DNA of 64,000 nucleotides from Capsicum annuum (taxonomy: Eukaryota; Streptophyta; Magnoliopsida; Solanales; Solanaceae). The DNA lies in the NCBI RefSeq assembly GCF_002878395.1, contig NC_061119.1, positions 16,032,855 to 16,096,854 of the forward strand, read 5' to 3'. Both the position numbers and the translations under genes were made by a program. The first letter of the stretch is position 1; each line of letters begins with the position of its first letter. Positions 22,531-34,429 of this stretch are shown here, piece after piece. The notes under the pieces were generated by a model, which was not told where the DNA came from, ran no database searches, and worked only from the letters and a program-made list of their open reading frames with translations.

Positions 22531-23399
22531 ACCCGTTGCATCGGATTCTTTCCACTATGTTTTTATTCTTTACTATTACTAACCTATTTAAAAATTGTCT
22601 TCTTATACCACAGTATGTTGATGAAATTCTCTGCCTCATGAGGGGCAGGCAATTAGCGTACCCGGATGTTTATGATGCTGTCGATATGATAATGGACCTC
22701 AACTTCTACAATAATTTTAAGGATAGGTACGCTTCTATCTGTGAGCTAACTGGTACCGGTGGCTCGGGATTCGATGAGTTAGTTTCTACGTTCCAATGGG
22801 ATGAAGAAGTGATTAAATATGTTAGAGGGAAGAGTCCATATCTACATGGTAAGAGCTGGACCAAGGCAAAGAGAATCCTTGCATTCATGAATGTGGATAT
22901 CACATATTTTCTCTCTATTAAGATACTACTCTATGAGGAAAATATTAAGGTTTATGACTGCAACTTACCTGTCTTCAATGAGAAGACATTTTCAATCCAC
23001 ATCAGCTACTCTTGAAGTTGTTGCCCAAGTTATTGACTCAGAGTAAGCTGATGGATCATTTGCCAGCTGAAGTCTTGATGAAGGAATCATGGGATTTTGA
23101 AGGTCTAAATAAGAACATCCAACTCCCAAAAAATACAACCGGTGCAGTGTGCAGGCCGTACTCACTTGCATACATCGAGTGTTTGCTGATTAGTACACAA
23201 ATGACTGGTGTGTGAGATGTCATTGTTTGAAAGATGCAATGGGTCTGGGCATATTGGGGTACTAACTAAATGGTTGAAGCCCGTGTATAAAGAAGAATAT
23301 GTACAAAGACAGAGACAAACACAATAACAATATTTTTTTTCAAGCCAATTCACTTTACATGTAGTGGCGATAATTTTTATGTCTGGCCAAGTTGACCTT

Positions 23400-23740
23400 T
23401 TATAATGCAACAGATTTTATATCTGTTGTAACAGATATAGTACCTATTATGATAGATTGATTATCTATTGGAATAAGTTGGTCATCTATTGCGTTATACA
23501 GATGTTCCCAGTTTGTCTGTCACAACAAATATACAATCTGTTGCAACATATAATCTATCTGTTGCAACTGATCGATAATATGTTGGAGCAAATAAAAAAT
23601 TAGGAATACCTGTTATATAATTTTCAGCAGATGACCTACGTGTTACATCTCATATTACAACATATATCTAAATCTGTTTTATAAGATATGTCGTCTGTTA
23701 CAGCAGATGTGTTATCTATTGCGATATTTGAATCTAGTAC
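23400..23740. repeat. palindromic-motif cluster between the convergent Ulp1 copies
   Basis: Dense run: GCAACAGATTTTATATCTGT, TACAATCTGTTGCAACATA, CTATCTGTTGCAACTGAT, GTCGTCTGTTACAGCAGATG. It follows the end of copy 1 and precedes the end of copy 2. Confidence 0.75.
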
Positions 23741-24019
23741 TTCATTTCAATTAGCATGTTCAAAACTAAGGATTAAATTATATTCATATACAATAGAAAA
23801 TAAATCGAAGCTTTCGGAAATTACATGAAATAACTCAACAAATAAATGAAATGTAAAAAAAAATTATTATGGGTACAAACGATCTATTCTACAAATAAAT
23901 CAACAAGTTAAACCAAGGGGGATAGGTTATTACATTGACAGACTCAAGCTATAAAATCCTAATCAATATGGACAAGTTGTTTTTCATTCGGTGCCATAAA
24001 ATTTGGCTTTGGTCATCAT

Positions 24020-27000
24020 GGATCTTTAATGTCACTTGTGTACGGCTTCTGAGCTTTCACTTCTCCGTATTTCCATAAAAGAGCAGCATATCTTTTACGG
24101 AGTAATCGGTATCAAGTCCATCATTTGGTACTTGTAATCCATCACTCAAAGACTCGGCGTAGGCGGCAACCAAAGGACCACAATCCCTGCATTATAAAAA
24201 AATAGATAATCCATATCTTGCAGTTCATGCAAGCATTGTGAAATTTGTGAAATGAAACTAAATCATGACACTTAAACTTACAGGCTACCAATGGTTTGTT
24301 GAGCAATTCCTTTAACATATTGTACATAAAATGGATTATCCATTTTATCCCGGTATGCTTCAATCGTCGATCAATTAGTACAAACCTTTTGGTTCAAAAA
24401 TCCACTAATATCAAGGTAAGTAGGCAATATTTTGGCTAGCTTTTGTATCTCAGACGACGGCTCGAAACGTCTTCTTCACGACATGGAATCATAAACTCGG
24501 ATGCGCCTCTCTTTTAGAACGACGACAGCTAACACCCAATGGAATTCATCACCACAATTGATTAGGATGTATACTTCGTCGATCAAATGCCAAGGTAAGC
24601 CAGCCGGACTGCTAAAACCTTTGATGATGTTGATTAAGCATTCCTCATTTCGAGAAACTTTCAAATGTTGTTGACAATACCTATCGTAGGAATTATTGAT
24701 GTAAACTTTGTACAAATAATTGCCTGTCGTGTATCTGTATTGTTCTTGTATTTGGAACTTGGCCTTTTTCGAAGGTAGTAAAAAATGACATCGATGTGTT
24801 GCACATATTATCAAATATTTTGGATTACGTGACGAAAAAATTAATACGTAGATGTAATTAAATAAAGTATTAATTAATAGTAATATGTATGACATTTAAA
24901 CCTCATCATTCCAGAAAGTTTGGGGCTGTGACATCAAATAGAACCAATTCTTCATTCTAGGATGTGCAACAATAAAGTCGAACATATCAAAACCAAGACT
25001 CGATTCGTTCACTTTGTTGCGCTTGTCATTTTATTTTCTATATGATGATTTATATGTTTTAATGTCATGTTCTTACAACAAGAATTGTATAAACCAATAT
25101 CTATAAAATTGATTTATGTACCTGTCGGCATAATGCTTTAATAGCCCATCGGCAATCCATTCTGAATAGTTGTTGATCAACTGTGTTAGTTTTTTTGGAG
25201 CCTCATCCGAGATGTTGAACCCTTCAAACGAGTAATTCTTTCGTTCTCCCAAACTGACAGGCTCCTTTTTTTATTTTTCTTTAGAAACAGTTGATGGATT
25301 ATCAACTGTAATATTATGCTCTTCAGCAGTAGCTTCTACTGTGACATCCACCTGAAAAGCCAGAATTGTCAATGCTAATTAGAGATATATAGCAAATTGT
25401 CCATCTGTTGCAACAGATGAGTCTTATGTTGCATCAGATGGATTATCTTTTGGGATAAATTTGAACAGATAAATTAAAGCAGTACGATAATTTTGAACAG
25501 ATGACCCATCTGTTGCAACATAAGACTCATTTGTTGAAACAGGTAACAAATCTGATGCAACAGGTTAGACAACAGTTGCAGCAGATGTATATATCTGTTT
25601 GATAATTTTCAGCAGATGTATTATCTGTTGAAACAGATATGTGATTTTGTTTGTTGGAATAGATGATGTACATTCACCTTCTTCAGCTCATGCTGCGTTT
25701 CTGTGGCCCTTGCACACTGAACATCGGTGAAAGACAAAGACAGAGGTGTTGCTATTTTGCCTTTTTTTTTATACTTGATGATGCTTTGGAAGTGTTTTTC
25801 CTTCTCCTCTTAGACACCTTGATCTCTAGTGGAGTGTCTGGATATGAAATCTTCTTTGATGGAATGACATCCCTCTTAGATGTCATTTCCTTTACAGAAG
25901 TAGTTAGTTCATTAATAACATTAATCACTCCTTCGTGTTTTGCCTTGCAACCTTGACTTTTGCATGCAGAACATTCGTTAGATGTGGTAAAATCTAGAGA
26001 AAAATCTGTACAACCATTATGACCATAATCATAATGGCTTGTTATTTTAAAAACTGTAAGAGGAGCATTATTAGCCCCAACAGCAGCACCAATACCACTA
26101 CCAATACGACTACCATCATCAACAACAGCAAACCCACCCTCCAAAATTATTTTTCTTGTGATGGTTGTTGCTTCAAACAATTTCATTTTTATTCTATCAA
26201 TGATCTTAGGGTCCGATAGCGTTTGCACAGACTGTAAAGTAAGAAAAAATGACATCTTCAACTCTCGGTTGATCGGAACAAGCCACAGATGGACAATCTA
26301 AAATAAATCGGTACATATATTAAGAATGATGATGAAATCATTTAATCATTAATTAAAATTAAAACTTGATTAGAACTAGACTTACTACTTCCTCGGGGGG
26401 ATTGAAAAGATCAAGAAATTTTTTATTTTTATCGGTTTTGGCCGACAACCATCTCATGATTCTTGGACAGGAAACTTCTTCCTGGTTGTTCACTTGTTGT
26501 CTCAAATAAGGCATGACTTCAAATGCCCAAGCCTATAACTAACGCCGATAAATCGAAAGCATTATTGAATAAAAAAATGATGAATCATATCATGATAAAA
26601 GAAATATTTACCATGAAGGCCCATGAAAAGCCATATAAGTTGACTGTTTTTGGTGTTAATGGATTCAACAAATATTCGATAGTCATTTTGAAGCTTTCAT
26701 AACCCTAAGGATAGCTGTTAAATGCCTCAAGATTCTCGGAGAGATTTATTAAACCGAGGCTTATGTTGTTGTTAACGTCTCTCGCCCAAAGAATATTATG
26801 TACAAACCAAACCAAGCACAGTGATTGCTTGTGCTTCTTTGAAAGTCTTTTACCTTTCAACGCTTCTATCAGATTTTTGTTTTTAAAGCTTGGACCAACA
26901 ATGGACACCAGGTCATCACGATCACTCGACTTGCCTTTGTCTTTTTTAGGTGTGCGGGGTGCTTTTTTTTTAACTTGAGAAGGAGAAGGAGGATAACATT

Positions 27001-27544
27001 TTAGTTCGATAACTATGGCAAACTCTTTCCAACCAAAACAAATAGGCATGCCACAGTAATTTATCCACGCATCACCTATCTTATCTTTGTTTTCATACAT
27101 AAACCTGTGCTTGAGAAGATCATGTACCATTTTCATCTGGAAACGAGCATTGTTGTCCTTCGGCAAATCAAGATATTTCCCAAAGTAGCTTTCCTTGAAA
27201 TAAGAATCCAATTTATATTCTTAAAGTATTTTTCTGAAGGTGCCGAAAGATTTTCCCATGACTGACTTAACCATGGGATCACCCGTTAAATCTGTGGCAC
27301 CATCTCACTACATTGTTACAGAATAATGATCAATGCTGAAGGTTTTGACCAACTCTTTGACGAAAGGGCTATTAGCATTTGGATCATCTCTTTTGAAAAA
27401 TTCCTCCTCCCCGTGTTCATTATCTTTTGCTCCTGATTGAGATAACGCTTGCAAAGCAAGCTCATCGAGTGGTGGATGTAGCCGAGCTGTTGCACTTGTT
27501 CATTTACTTGGACTTGATTTGATTTTTTTTCTTTTGGAAGCCAT
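24020..27544 (-). pseudogene. Ulp1 (C48) protease-like gene with DUF1985-type N-terminus, copy 2, decayed
   Basis: Read leftward from the ATG at 27544 (MASKRKKIKS). Exon 1 (to 26612) holds D-A-W-I-N-Y-C-G-M-P-I-C-F, E-F-A-I-V-I-E-L-K-C, L-C-L-V-W-F-V-H, Y-G-F-S-W-A-F-M, ending at GTAAAT. Further exons: about 26532-26385 (C-P-R-I-M-R-W-L), 26301-25680 (linker with C-S-A-C-K and K-R-R-R-K), 25351-25119 (K-K-L-T-Q-L-I-N-N-Y-S-E-W-I), 25022-24904 (G-F-D-M-F-D-F-I-V-A-H-P), 24800-24293 and about 24186-24020. The catalytic motifs are all present: His in D-E-F-H-W-V-L, Asp in V-Y-D-S-M, Cys in R-D-C-G-P-L. The frame is broken by stops (after S-P-S-K, after S-V-T-M, after F-R-K-I-L, after F-N-S-Y-P, after S-K-E-K, after D-S-M-S), an A-homopolymer frameshift near 25765 and another near 24090. 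It is homologous to copy 1 over its whole length and points toward it, tail to tail. Confidence 0.8.
25390..25660. repeat. palindromic-motif cluster in intron of Ulp1 copy 2
   Basis: Starts with CCATCTGTTGCAACAGATGA, a perfect 16-bp palindrome, followed by GATGACCCATCTGTTGCAAC, CTGATGCAACAGG and AGCAGATGTATTATCTGTTG. It lies between the exons ending near 25680 and starting near 25351. Confidence 0.75.
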
Positions 27545-27599
27545 ATTATCTTAAATTAACAGGACATAACATAGATTATAATTGACCTATGCATAACAG

Positions 27600-27800
27600 T
27601 AACATAACAATTCCAACAGACCACTAATCTATTGCACCAGGTATGTTATCTGTTACAATATATAACTGACCCATTGCAACAGATGAGTAATCTGTGAAAA
27701 TCATAAAAACATATCACTAATCTGTTGTACTACGTATGCTATCTGTTGGAACATATAACCGACCTGTTGCAACGGATGAGTAAATCATTGAAAAGAATAA
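27600..27800. repeat. palindromic-motif cluster upstream of Ulp1 copy 2
   Basis: Two similar units of about 110-120 bp: CACTAATCTATTGCACCAGG, CCCATTGCAACAGATGAGTA, and the repeat CACTAATCTGTTGTACTACG, GACCTGTTGCAACGGATGAG. It lies just 5' of the minus-strand gene start. Confidence 0.7.
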
Positions 27801-28272
27801 AAACATTGGGTTGATTTGTATTTTTGAAAAGATTAGAAAGTTTTAAAAATATTAATCAAGTCCACAATTAATTTAATCAAGTTTCCTAATGATGTTTGAC
27901 CCTTTAAGTTGGTCAATATCACCAATCCTTTATTCAAGACTAAAAAGACACATTTCCTTAAATTTTCTCCGAACACTAATAATGGTCCAAAAATAGTGGA
28001 ACGAGGTGTTCATCAACTGTCATTAATATTTTATTTATAGAGTTGATTTCTAAACTAAATACCTAGTATCTATATATTTCACCTACCATATATAGGATTC
28101 GTGTAGAAATAGTAGGAAAATTTACTATATTTAATTGCTTGATTTCCGCTATATTTAGGAACTTATAAAAATAATTTATATATTTTAAAATTTTGTAGAG
28201 GAAGAAAAAAAAGAAAAGGTAAGAAGAGATCAAATATTCTCAGTTTAAGTTCCCACATATTTCTATATAATA
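27801..28272. other. no recognisable gene
   Basis: AT-rich transition between the motif-rich province and the AT array. No motifs or ORFs worth calling. Confidence 0.4.
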
Positions 28273-28298
28273 GAAGCACTGGTTTCGACCAGTGCTTC
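28273..28298. repeat. perfect 11-bp stem hairpin with TTCG loop
   Basis: GAAGCACTGGT, TTCG, ACCAGTGCTTC: a perfect inverted repeat at the left edge of the AT-rich array. A diverged single arm (CCGGTGCTTCGTC) recurs inside the array near 29460. Confidence 0.8.
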
Positions 28299-31030
28299 AT
28301 CAATTACTATACTAACCCTAATTATTCCTTGATTTACTATATTACCCCAAATTAATTATTATAATTCATTTATATTTAGAATTAATAATATTTTTTATTA
28401 TATTACCCCTAATTAATTATTATAAGTTATTTATATATTAGAATTAATAATATTTTATTAAAAAATAGATATTTATGACGTTTGTTTCAGCTGCTTTAAC
28501 CGTGATTTTGCTATATCATCCCAAATTAATTCTTATAAGTCATTTATTTATTAAAAAATTAATAATATTTAATTAAAAAATTAGATAACATGTCTGCCTA
28601 TATTATTCCTAATTGCTCTGTGATTTATTATATCACCCCTAATTAATTATTATAAGTCATTTATATATTCGAATTAATTAATTATTATAAGTCATTTATA
28701 TATTAGAATTAATAATATTTAATTAAAAAAAGATATTTATAACGTTAATTTCAGCTGCTTTAATCATGATTTTACTATATCATCTCTAATTAATTATTAT
28801 AAGTCATTTATGTATTACAAAATTAATAATATTTAATTAAAAAATAGATGACATGTATGTCTATATTATCTCTAATCGCTCTGTGATTTATTATATCACC
28901 CCTAATTAATTATTATAAGTCACTTATATATTAGAATTAATAACATTTTTTACTATATTACTCTAATTAATTATTATAAGTCATTTATCTATTAGAATTA
29001 ATAATATTTAATTAAAAAATAGATATTTATGACGTTCATTTCAGCTGCTTTAACCGTGATTTTACTATATCATCCCTGATTAATTATTATAAGTCATTTA
29101 TGGATTAAAAAATTAATAATATTTAACTAAAAAATTAGTTGCTTCATTATTTACTATATTACCCCTAATTGTATCATGATTTACTATATTACCCCTAATT
29201 AATTATTATAAGTCATTTACATATTAGAATTAATATTATTTTTTATTATATTACCCCTAATTAATTATTATAAGTCATTTATATGTTAGAATTAATATTA
29301 TTTAATTAAAAAATAGATATTTATGACGTTTGTTTCAGCTGCTTTAATCGTGATTTTACTATATCATCCCTAATTAATTATTATAATTCATTTGTGTATT
29401 AAAAAATTAATAATATTTACTTAAAAAAAATAGATGACGTGTCTGTCTATGGTTTTGTCCGGTGCTTCGTCTATATTTCCCCTAATTGCTCCATGATTTA
29501 CTATATTACCCCTAATTAATTATTATAAATCATTTATATATTAGAATTAATAATATTTTTATTATATTTACCATAATTAATTATTATAGGTCATTTATAT
29601 ATTACAATAAATAATATTTAAATAAAAAATAGATATTTATGACGTTTGTTTCTGCTGCTTTAACCGTGATTTTACTATATCATCCTTAATTATTTATTAT
29701 AAGTTATTTATGTATTAAAAAATTAATAATATTTAATTAAAAACTGGATGACATGTTTGCCTATATTACCCCTAATTGATCCGTGATTTATTATACTATC
29801 TCTAATTAATTATTATAAGTCATTTATATATTAGAATTAATAATATTATTTTACTATATTACCCCTAATTAATTATTATAAGTCATTTATTTATTATAAT
29901 TAATAATATTTAATTAAAAATAGATGTTTGTTTCAACTACTTTAACCGTAATTGTACTATATCATCCGTAATTAATTATTATAAGTCATTTATATATTAA
30001 AAATTAATAATATTTAATTAAAAAAATCAGTTGTTTTATCATTTACTATATTACCCTAATTGCTTAGTGATTTATTATATTACCCTAATTAATTATTATA
30101 AGTCATTTATATATTAGAATTAATAATATTTTCTTATTATATTACCCCTAATTAATTATTATAAGTCATTTATATATTAGAATTAATAATCTTTAATTAA
30201 AAATATATATTTATGATGTTTGTTTCAGCTGATTTAACCGTGATTTTGCTATATCATCCCTAATTAATTATTATAAGTCATTTATGTATTACAAAATTAA
30301 TAATATTTAATTAAAAAAATAGATAACATGTCTGCCTATATTATCCCTAATTGCTTCGTGATTTACTATATTACCCTAAATTAATTATTATAAGTTCTTT
30401 ATATATTTGAATTAATAATTTTTGTTTACTATATTATCCCTAATTAATTATTATAAGTCATTTATATATTAGAATTAATAATATTTAATTAAAAATAGAT
30501 ATTTATGACATTTGTTTCAGCTGCTTTAACCGTGATTTTACTATATCATCTCTAGTTAATCATTATAAGTCATTTATGTATTAAAAAATTAATAATATTT
30601 AATTAAAAAAATAGATGACATGTCTGCTGTAGCTTCTTCAACCATAATTTTGCTAAATATCACTTATAATTAATTATTATGAGTCATTTAAGTGTTAAAA
30701 ATTTAATCATATTTTTTAAAAAATAAAATAGACATAAAATGACAAATTAACTCTTGATGTATTAAATTAAGTTGACCTCCTTCGACCATGATTTTGTTGT
30801 ATCGCCTCTAATTAATTATTATAAGTCATTTATGTATTAAAAAATTCATAATATTTAATTAAAATATTGTTTTCGACATGGCTGCTTCAAGAGCTGTGCC
30901 GTGATTTTACTATATCACCCCTAATTAATTATTATAAGTCATTTATATATTAAAAAATTAATAGTATTTAATGAAAATAAGAAAAATGTGCGTTTATGAC
31001 ATGTTTGTTGCAGCTACTTCAACCATAATC
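28299..31030. repeat. AT-rich tandem array, about 290-bp higher-order unit
   Basis: The landmark TTTCAGCTGCTTTAA (with variants) starts at 28485, 28749, 29039, 29333, 29648, 29931, 30223 and 30515, giving spacings mostly 283-294 bp (extremes 264 and 315). Within each unit, CTAATTAATTATTATAAGTC followed by ATTTATATATTAGAATTAAT occurs two or three times, as subunits. The array decays after about 30650. No coding potential. Confidence 0.85.
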
Positions 31031-31654
31031 ATCTTTGAGAAGATGATCCAAGACTTGTTGTTAATTGAAGTATCTTTTGTTCCAGTTTTTATATGAAATA
31101 ATCCTATGAATATTAGTTCTACATCTTTTCTATATTTTGTAATAGGTCTCAATCTTATCATCAAACAATTAAAATAAACCGACTACACGACACATCACAC
31201 TTTTTTATCATGTGAAAAAAAATTATCTTATAAAACTTCACTCCTTAGCGAGTACCGTCAAATAGTTATTATTTAAAAAATTATTATTTTAAATTAATGT
31301 ACATTTATATTTGTATCTCATCAATATCGAATATTGGTGCTAAAAGATGTCTATAGTGTTGGGCCCATGCTGACAAGGGCCATGCACCTCTAGTTTAGAC
31401 TTAGAAGAGCATAAAAAAGCACAAAACTTTTATATTGTACGTTTTTGTAAAGCAAAGAGACGTTTCTTAAATGTTTAATTAAATTAAAATAATTAAGGAA
31501 AAAAATTATATCAAAAAGCAATTTTTTTTTATATTGTACTTGTTTGTATCAAAATACATTTTTTAATATTAAATTCAATTTTAAAATGTAAAAAGACGAT
31601 GTCTATTTTTTTTTAAAAGTCTTATCATACATTTAAGAGTCTTGATCTCATATA
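31031..31654. other. no recognisable gene
   Basis: AT-rich DNA with no ORF, ending where similarity to 44870-45237 begins. Confidence 0.4.
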
Positions 31655-32161
31655 TAATCTTATTCATATGAGTTACATGATTACTATTTACTAATTGATT
31701 TTTTGTAATTTTTTTTATTTACTTAGTTGTAGTAAAATTATAAATACTTTTTATAATATTATTATTGATGTTGTTTAAATTAATTGTTCACATATTTTAA
31801 GAAATGACATCTCTATTGCAATATTTTTTATTTTGAATGACTTTTTGGTCATAGTAATTTTTTTTTTCATACAAGTTGCTTGATTACTAATTGGTTATTC
31901 ACCAAAATAATCACCAAAATAGATTTTGTTGCCAACAAAATAGATTCTTGTTGCCAAAATACCAAGTGGCTAGTTCTCAATATGCCACCTGGCTTAATTT
32001 TAGGATAACTTCTTTGCTTTATTATATATATAGATAATCACTAAAATAGATTTTGTTGCCAACAAAATAGATTCTTGTTGCCAAAATACCAAGTGACTAG
32101 TTCTCAATATGTCACTTGGCTTACTTTTAGGCTAACTTCTTTGCTTTATTATATATATAGA
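31655..32161 (-). mobile_element. Helitron-like 5' terminal region (minus strand), terminal 127 bp duplicated
   Basis: On the minus strand this region begins TCTATATATATAATAAAG at 32161, and the same start recurs at 32034. The last 127 bp (31909-32035) is tandemly repeated at 32036-32161. About 380 bp of this region is nearly the same as 44870-45237, which ends with the same TCTATATATATAATAAAG start on the minus strand. A TC start after A is the Helitron 5' rule. No RepHel protein is present, so it would be non-autonomous. The left (3') end of this copy was not found. Confidence 0.5.
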
Positions 32162-32380
32162 CTAGTATATGTACCCACGCGATGCGTGGATAATATTAAA
32201 GCATTATTTTTAATTATTTCATAATAAAATATATCGTTTGAACATGTTAAAATCATATTATCATATGAAAAAAAACTACAACTATCATACTATTTCTCAA
32301 TACAATGCGAAATAAAATAATTATTTTTCTCTCCCTTCCCCCAACCTACCTAGCTTCGCCTCTACCCTTACCTCCTTCTC

Positions 32381-32405
32381 CACCCCCCCCCCCCCCCCTC
32401 CCCCC
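32381..32405. repeat. poly-C run
   Basis: Sixteen C in a row at 32383-32398, then T and six more C. The Pro-rich open frame here (32305-32529) is a by-product. Confidence 0.9.
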
Positions 32406-32409
32406 TTCA

Positions 32410-34312
32410 ATTTTTTTTCTAAAAGGAAAATATATACCCTCTCCCTCGTCTCCCCTCGAGTTATATAATTCTGATATTATTTATTATCACTTCAATTTAC
32501 GTAAATATATGTTTCTTAACTTGCTTTGAACCAAATAATTAGACGAAAATAATCATATAATATAGGTTAAATTGTCTACATAATATCCTTATATTATTTT
32601 CACTTTATAATACAACTAAAATTCATACCCATGTGATGAAAAATACTGTGAAAACTTATAATATGACTTATTTATATGCATAATTTATATTACTTTAACA
32701 AATATTTTACTATCATCTTATGTCTTAATTAAATATACTTAATAAGAATTTTTCATGAATTTAAAGGATAAATGAAAGATGTGTCAGAATACTTGTGAGT
32801 TCCTTAAGTAGATTTAATTTTCTTCTACTCATTTAACAATATCTATATTACTTTTATTTAACCTATTTCTCAAAATTTAAAATTAGGTAACTCTCGTATC
32901 GTTGTACATTTAGCTTTAATTTTTTTATGTATATGCAAATTAATTATTTTTAAAAATTTATATAAAGTATAAATACCTTTATATTACATTTTATTTTCAT
33001 TTTTTAATATTTTTTCTTTTGACTCATTTTCTGAAAACTTACTTCTTGATCATATATATTCATAATATAATTTTTTAAATGCATGCACACAAATTAAGTA
33101 AACTACTATCCATTCAAATGCTAATTCAAACATTAGCCAAAATTATTTTTTAATTAGTTATATTAAGCTAGTCATTAGAAAAATTAAAAGATAAAAACAC
33201 AACTTTCTTCCAAAATATAAAATTTAACAATTATGTTCGTCAATAAAGAGAAAAGTTCTATCATCTCACAAAATCAAATAATCACATCAAATAAAGTTGT
33301 TTATAATTATAACTCAAAATTAACTAATAACTACTAATTAATCTTTCATTACTCTAAGTAACTACTTGAATTCAAACACTTCTATAATTCTCCAAATAAG
33401 TTTCTTTGAAGCTTTTCTTCCATTGAAAATGATTTTGAAACACGATGAATTAGTCCAACAATTGAAATGAAATAGGATATATATAAATATTCAATACTGT
33501 ATATCTAAAAAGTCATTACACTATAAACCCAATAAGCTTATTCAGGTAAAGAAATTGTCATGAACTTTAATAAAATGAAAGCAATAGAAAGGGATGATAT
33601 TGAAGAGATGTGTTAAATTATAGCGGAGAAAAAAAGACTGTGATTGTAATATTACTCATTAAGTCGAATCACGACAATAGATACTTTCATCAATTCTGAA
33701 AGTTAAGAGGAAAAGATGAAGATGAATGTCAGATTTTTTTTGCATATAAAAAAATAAAAATATTAAATTAAAGTTCTAAAAATAAATGAAGAATGCAGTA
33801 AAATATTTCACAATGTACTCTCTATATAAAAATATTAAGAAGCCAGAGTCTCATTCCTATTCAAATTCCATTTGAATTCAAATTCAAAATCAAACATCAT
33901 ATTAATTTGTTAGAAGAAGATAAGTTTATATTCTTCATTATCTTATCGCATACTTTTTTCAAATACAATGTATAATTATCTTATTATCTATAAATAAGAG
34001 TTGAAATATATTTCAAATCAATAAGATAGATCATCTATTTTTAAAAGTAAATAATAAAAATTAAAAAAAGGACTAATTCATCACAATTTCCCATCACCAC
34101 TATTTTACCTTCTTTTTTTTTTACATTTTTTTCGTTAATCTACTTTTCATTTTCACATTTATTTGTTTGTCAAAAATAAAATATTTCTTTGATAAAATTT
34201 AACAACAATTCAGATATATAAATGAATTGCAAGTAAATATATATGTTAGATTTAAATAATTTTTAATTTATATTTATAATTTAAAATTTTTGCAAGTAAG
34301 GGTGGAGTTTGG
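32410..34312. other. no recognisable gene
   Basis: Very AT-rich sequence, part of the putative Helitron interior. No ORF with motifs on either strand. Confidence 0.4.
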
Positions 34313-34313
34313 G

Positions 34314-34350
<37 letters not shown>

Positions 34351-34382
34351 TACTACTACTACTACTACTACTACTATGTGTG

Positions 34383-34429
<47 letters not shown>

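Larger units (their letters stand above)
19933..23290 (+). pseudogene. Ulp1 (C48) protease-like gene with DUF1985-type N-terminus, copy 1, decayed
   Basis: The ATG at 19933 opens MSPKRKETES, a basic start also seen in copy 2. Exon 1 (to about 20870) carries the DUF1985-like region: V-W-I-N-Y-C-G-M-V-I-C-F, E-F-A-T-V-M-G-L-R-C, W-F-V-H, F-N-D-Y-P-W-G-Y, L-Y-G-F-P-W-V-F-M. Later exons lie near 20968-21120 (S-H-P-R-I-L-R-W-L), 21541-22370 (a low-complexity linker, C-K-Y-K-V-Y-K-D-R-E, and a basic segment) and 22612-23290 (catalytic domain). Introns at 21125-21540 and 22371-22611 are full of the palindromic motif. In the catalytic domain the Asp (K-V-Y-D-C-N) and Cys (G-A-V-C-R-P-Y) positions remain, but the His position reads Tyr (D-I-T-Y-F-L) where copy 2 has F-H-W. 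There is a stop at codon 33 (TAA after K-L-P-E), another after Y-R-G-R-I, and frameshifts near 20690 and 20985. In the family this is a SUMO-type cysteine protease; here it is dead. Confidence 0.75.

Noticed and set aside
32305..32529. Pro-rich 74-codon frame
   Set aside because: It spans a poly-C run and has no conserved feature.
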